From Lachnoclostridium sp. UBA933 (GTDB taxonomy: Bacteria > Bacillota > Clostridia > Lachnospirales > Lachnospiraceae): a stretch of 6,690 nt of DNA. Position numbers and translations under genes: made by a program. How positions within the stretch are numbered: the first letter of the stretch is position 1; each line of letters begins with the position of its first letter. The stretch lies in contig DBDL01000096.1 in NCBI GenBank assembly GCA_002293545.1, positions 18,099-24,788 of the forward strand, written 5' to 3'. The notes under the pieces were generated by a model. That model saw only the letters and a list, made by a program, of their open reading frames with translations. It was not told the DNA's origin and ran no database searches. Positions 5,415 through 6,690 of this stretch are shown here, piece by piece.

Positions 5415-6587
5415 TTACGGGTTATCCAGCTTAAACTTTTTTTTCTTTAACTTTCCGGCAATCACTTTATTGAGCAGATAGGAAATCACCGCAACGACCG
5501 GAACACCTAAAAACATACCCAATACCCCAAAGTATGCGCCTCCTGCCGTTATGGCAAAGATAACCCAGAGCGGCTTTATTCCTGTTGTTTCTCCCAGAAT
5601 CTTAGGTCCCAGATACCAGCCGTCAAATTGCTGCAGTAATAATATCAGTATCGCAAACATCACCGCCAGCTTAAAATCAATCAGAAGATAAATCAATACT
5701 CCGGGTATCGCTCCGATAAACGGACCAAAGTAGGGTATCATATTGGTAATACCAACAATGATACTAATCAATATGGCATACGGCATACGGAAAATAGACA
5801 TAAAGATAAAGCATAATATTCCGATAATCAGTGAATCAATTGACTTTCCAATCAAAAATCCGCTGAATATTTTATTGCATTCCCGAAGGGTGTTCCATGC
5901 ACTTTTTTCCTTTCCCTTTGGCGTAAATGCAAAAATCAACCGTTTTAACTGTTTTATTAGATTATCCTTATCTACGATAAAATAACCGGATATGACAATC
6001 CCAAAAACAATATTATAAATGGTACTGATAACCGATTTTGAAAATCCATAGACTACCGGGAAAAAATGCTGTTTTCCGTATTCCCAAAAAGTCGGCTGCA
6101 TTTCATTGTACTTTTCATTGATAAAATCTTTACTAATCATCGGAAATTGGTCTGCTAAATCATCAAGCGTATTTTTCGCTCTTGTTAATAAATTTGAATA
6201 ATTCATTTCCCTGAAACTTCTTGAGATTTCGGGAACGATATATATAATCGTTACGACAAAAAAGCCAATCAGCAAAAGGTAGGATAAAATAAAACTGACG
6301 ACCCAAATTGTTTTCGGCGCTCTTTTTTTTAAAATTTTCTTTAAAAGACCTTCGATAAGACCGACGAGCAGACCAATCAAATATGCCAGAAAAAAGGCAA
6401 TGATAAACGGAGTCAGAACAGTAAAAACCCTTCCGAGTTGAATCGCCGTGGCGCTCCAATTCCAAATTGCAAACACCAATAACGTACATACGGCGACAAC
6501 CAACAGCAGCCCCAAATAATTTGCCTTTATTCCGCTCTTGATTTTCGTATAGTATGATTCCTTATTTAAATATTCCTGATTTTTCAT
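5415..6587 (-). CDS. AI-2E family transporter (PerM/YdiK-like membrane protein)
   Basis: A 390-residue integral membrane protein of the AI-2E transporter (former UPF0118) family. It shows the family layout: a short basic cytoplasmic N-terminus; three helices (about 25-43, 55-78, 95-118); a soluble loop of some 60 residues (119-178); then a helix near 180-205 and a dense C-terminal block of helices from about 243 to 373. The most conserved stretch is here: GITNMIPYFGPFIGAIPGV (279-297), QQFDGWYLGPKILG (319-332), and a final Gly-rich helix GGAYFGVLGMFLGVPVVAV (349-367). The tail is strongly basic (KLKKKKFK). Members have been linked to autoinducer-2 export and, in other branches, to Na+/H+ exchange; the sequence does not tell which applies, so no symbol is given. 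ATG at 6587 follows AGGGG by 7 nt. It is monocistronic here, divergent from a tRNA gene and convergent with the small ORF. Confidence 0.93.
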   Translation of the reverse strand: MKNQEYLNKESYYTKIKSGIKANYLGLLLVVAVCTLLVFAIWNWSATAIQLGRVFTVLTPFIIAFFLAYLIGLLVGLIEGLLKKILKKRAPKTIWVVSFILSYLLLIGFFVVTIIYIVPEISRSFREMNYSNLLTRAKNTLDDLADQFPMISKDFINEKYNEMQPTFWEYGKQHFFPVVYGFSKSVISTIYNIVFGIVISGYFIVDKDNLIKQLKRLIFAFTPKGKEKSAWNTLRECNKIFSGFLIGKSIDSLIIGILCFIFMSIFRMPYAILISIIVGITNMIPYFGPFIGAIPGVLIYLLIDFKLAVMFAILILLLQQFDGWYLGPKILGETTGIKPLWVIFAITAGGAYFGVLGMFLGVPVVAVISYLLNKVIAGKLKKKKFKLDNP

Positions 6588-6619
6588 GTTTTTACCCCTA
6601 AGATTTTTTAAAAAAATAG

Positions 6620-6648
6620 TTGCTTTTTTATTTCAATTCGTATATAAT
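6620..6648 (+). promoter_or_regulatory. Sigma-A-type promoter of the tRNA gene
   Basis: TTGCTT at 6620-6625 (4/6 to TTGACA) and a perfect TATAAT at 6643-6648, with a 17-bp spacer. The expected start near 6655 gives a leader of about 13 nt before the mature tRNA 5' end. An A/T-rich stretch just upstream (6605-6617) could act as an UP element. It lies in the 80-bp divergent spacer shared with the AI-2E family gene. Confidence 0.8.
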
Positions 6649-6667
6649 ATTTTTTATGTGAGAATAC

Positions 6668-6690
6668 GCGCTTTTAGCTCAGTTGGTAGA
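6668..6690 (+). tRNA. tRNA gene, 5' end only (cut by window edge)
   Basis: The last 23 bases read as the start of a tRNA: a 7-nt acceptor strand GCGCTTT, the invariant T8-A9, then the D-arm GCTCAGTTGGTAGA with the conserved A14, GG and TAGA features. The anticodon arm lies beyond the window, so the amino acid cannot be assigned. Position behind a good promoter suggests it heads a tRNA gene or tRNA cluster. Confidence 0.92.

Noticed and set aside
6588..6650. Promoter for the AI-2E family gene on the minus strand (TTGAAA near 6637-6632)
   Set aside because: No acceptable -10 lies 16-18 bp downstream (TTTTAA or similar), and the AT-rich run makes chance matches likely.

Overview
The window looks like low-GC Clostridia, probably close to Lachnospiraceae. 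This is inferred from AT-rich spacers, strong GGAGG-type ribosome binding sites and the V-type ATPase gene order H-C-I-K-F-E. No marker in the window fixes the species.

Minus strand, 4451 down to 1: the first two thirds of a bacterial V/A-type ATPase (ntp/atp) operon. In transcription order it encodes peripheral-stalk subunit G/H (4451-4143), central-axis cap subunit C (4113-3067), membrane subunit I/a (3050-1140), membrane-ring subunit K/c (1083-667), central-stalk subunit F (566-258) and peripheral-stalk subunit E (215-1, cut by the window edge). Catalytic A, B and rotor D are not in the window and would be expected past the left edge. Spacers are short (16-56 nt), except the 100-nt K-F spacer. 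That spacer carries an 18-bp direct repeat and two clear stem-loops and is the most unusual non-coding stretch here.

Plus strand, 4595-5414: trmB, the tRNA m7G46 methyltransferase, reads away from the ATPase operon across a 143-bp divergent spacer and has its own extended -10 promoter. A 45-codon ORF of unknown function (5277-5414) follows. Its stop codon directly abuts the stop codon of the convergent gene.

Minus strand, 6587-5415: an AI-2E family (PerM/YdiK-like) membrane protein. Plus strand, 6668 to the right edge: the 5' end of a tRNA gene behind a well-formed sigma-A-type promoter.

Working together, the ATPase genes build a rotary ion pump or ATP synthase: I and K form the ion path, C and F the central shaft, and E and G/H the stator. 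trmB and the tRNA belong to translation and have no evident link to the ATPase. I see no mobile element, CRISPR array, defence system or clearly new multi-gene system. The non-routine items are the K-F spacer, the small ORF after trmB, the ion-site pattern of subunit K, and an inverted repeat in the divergent promoter region.
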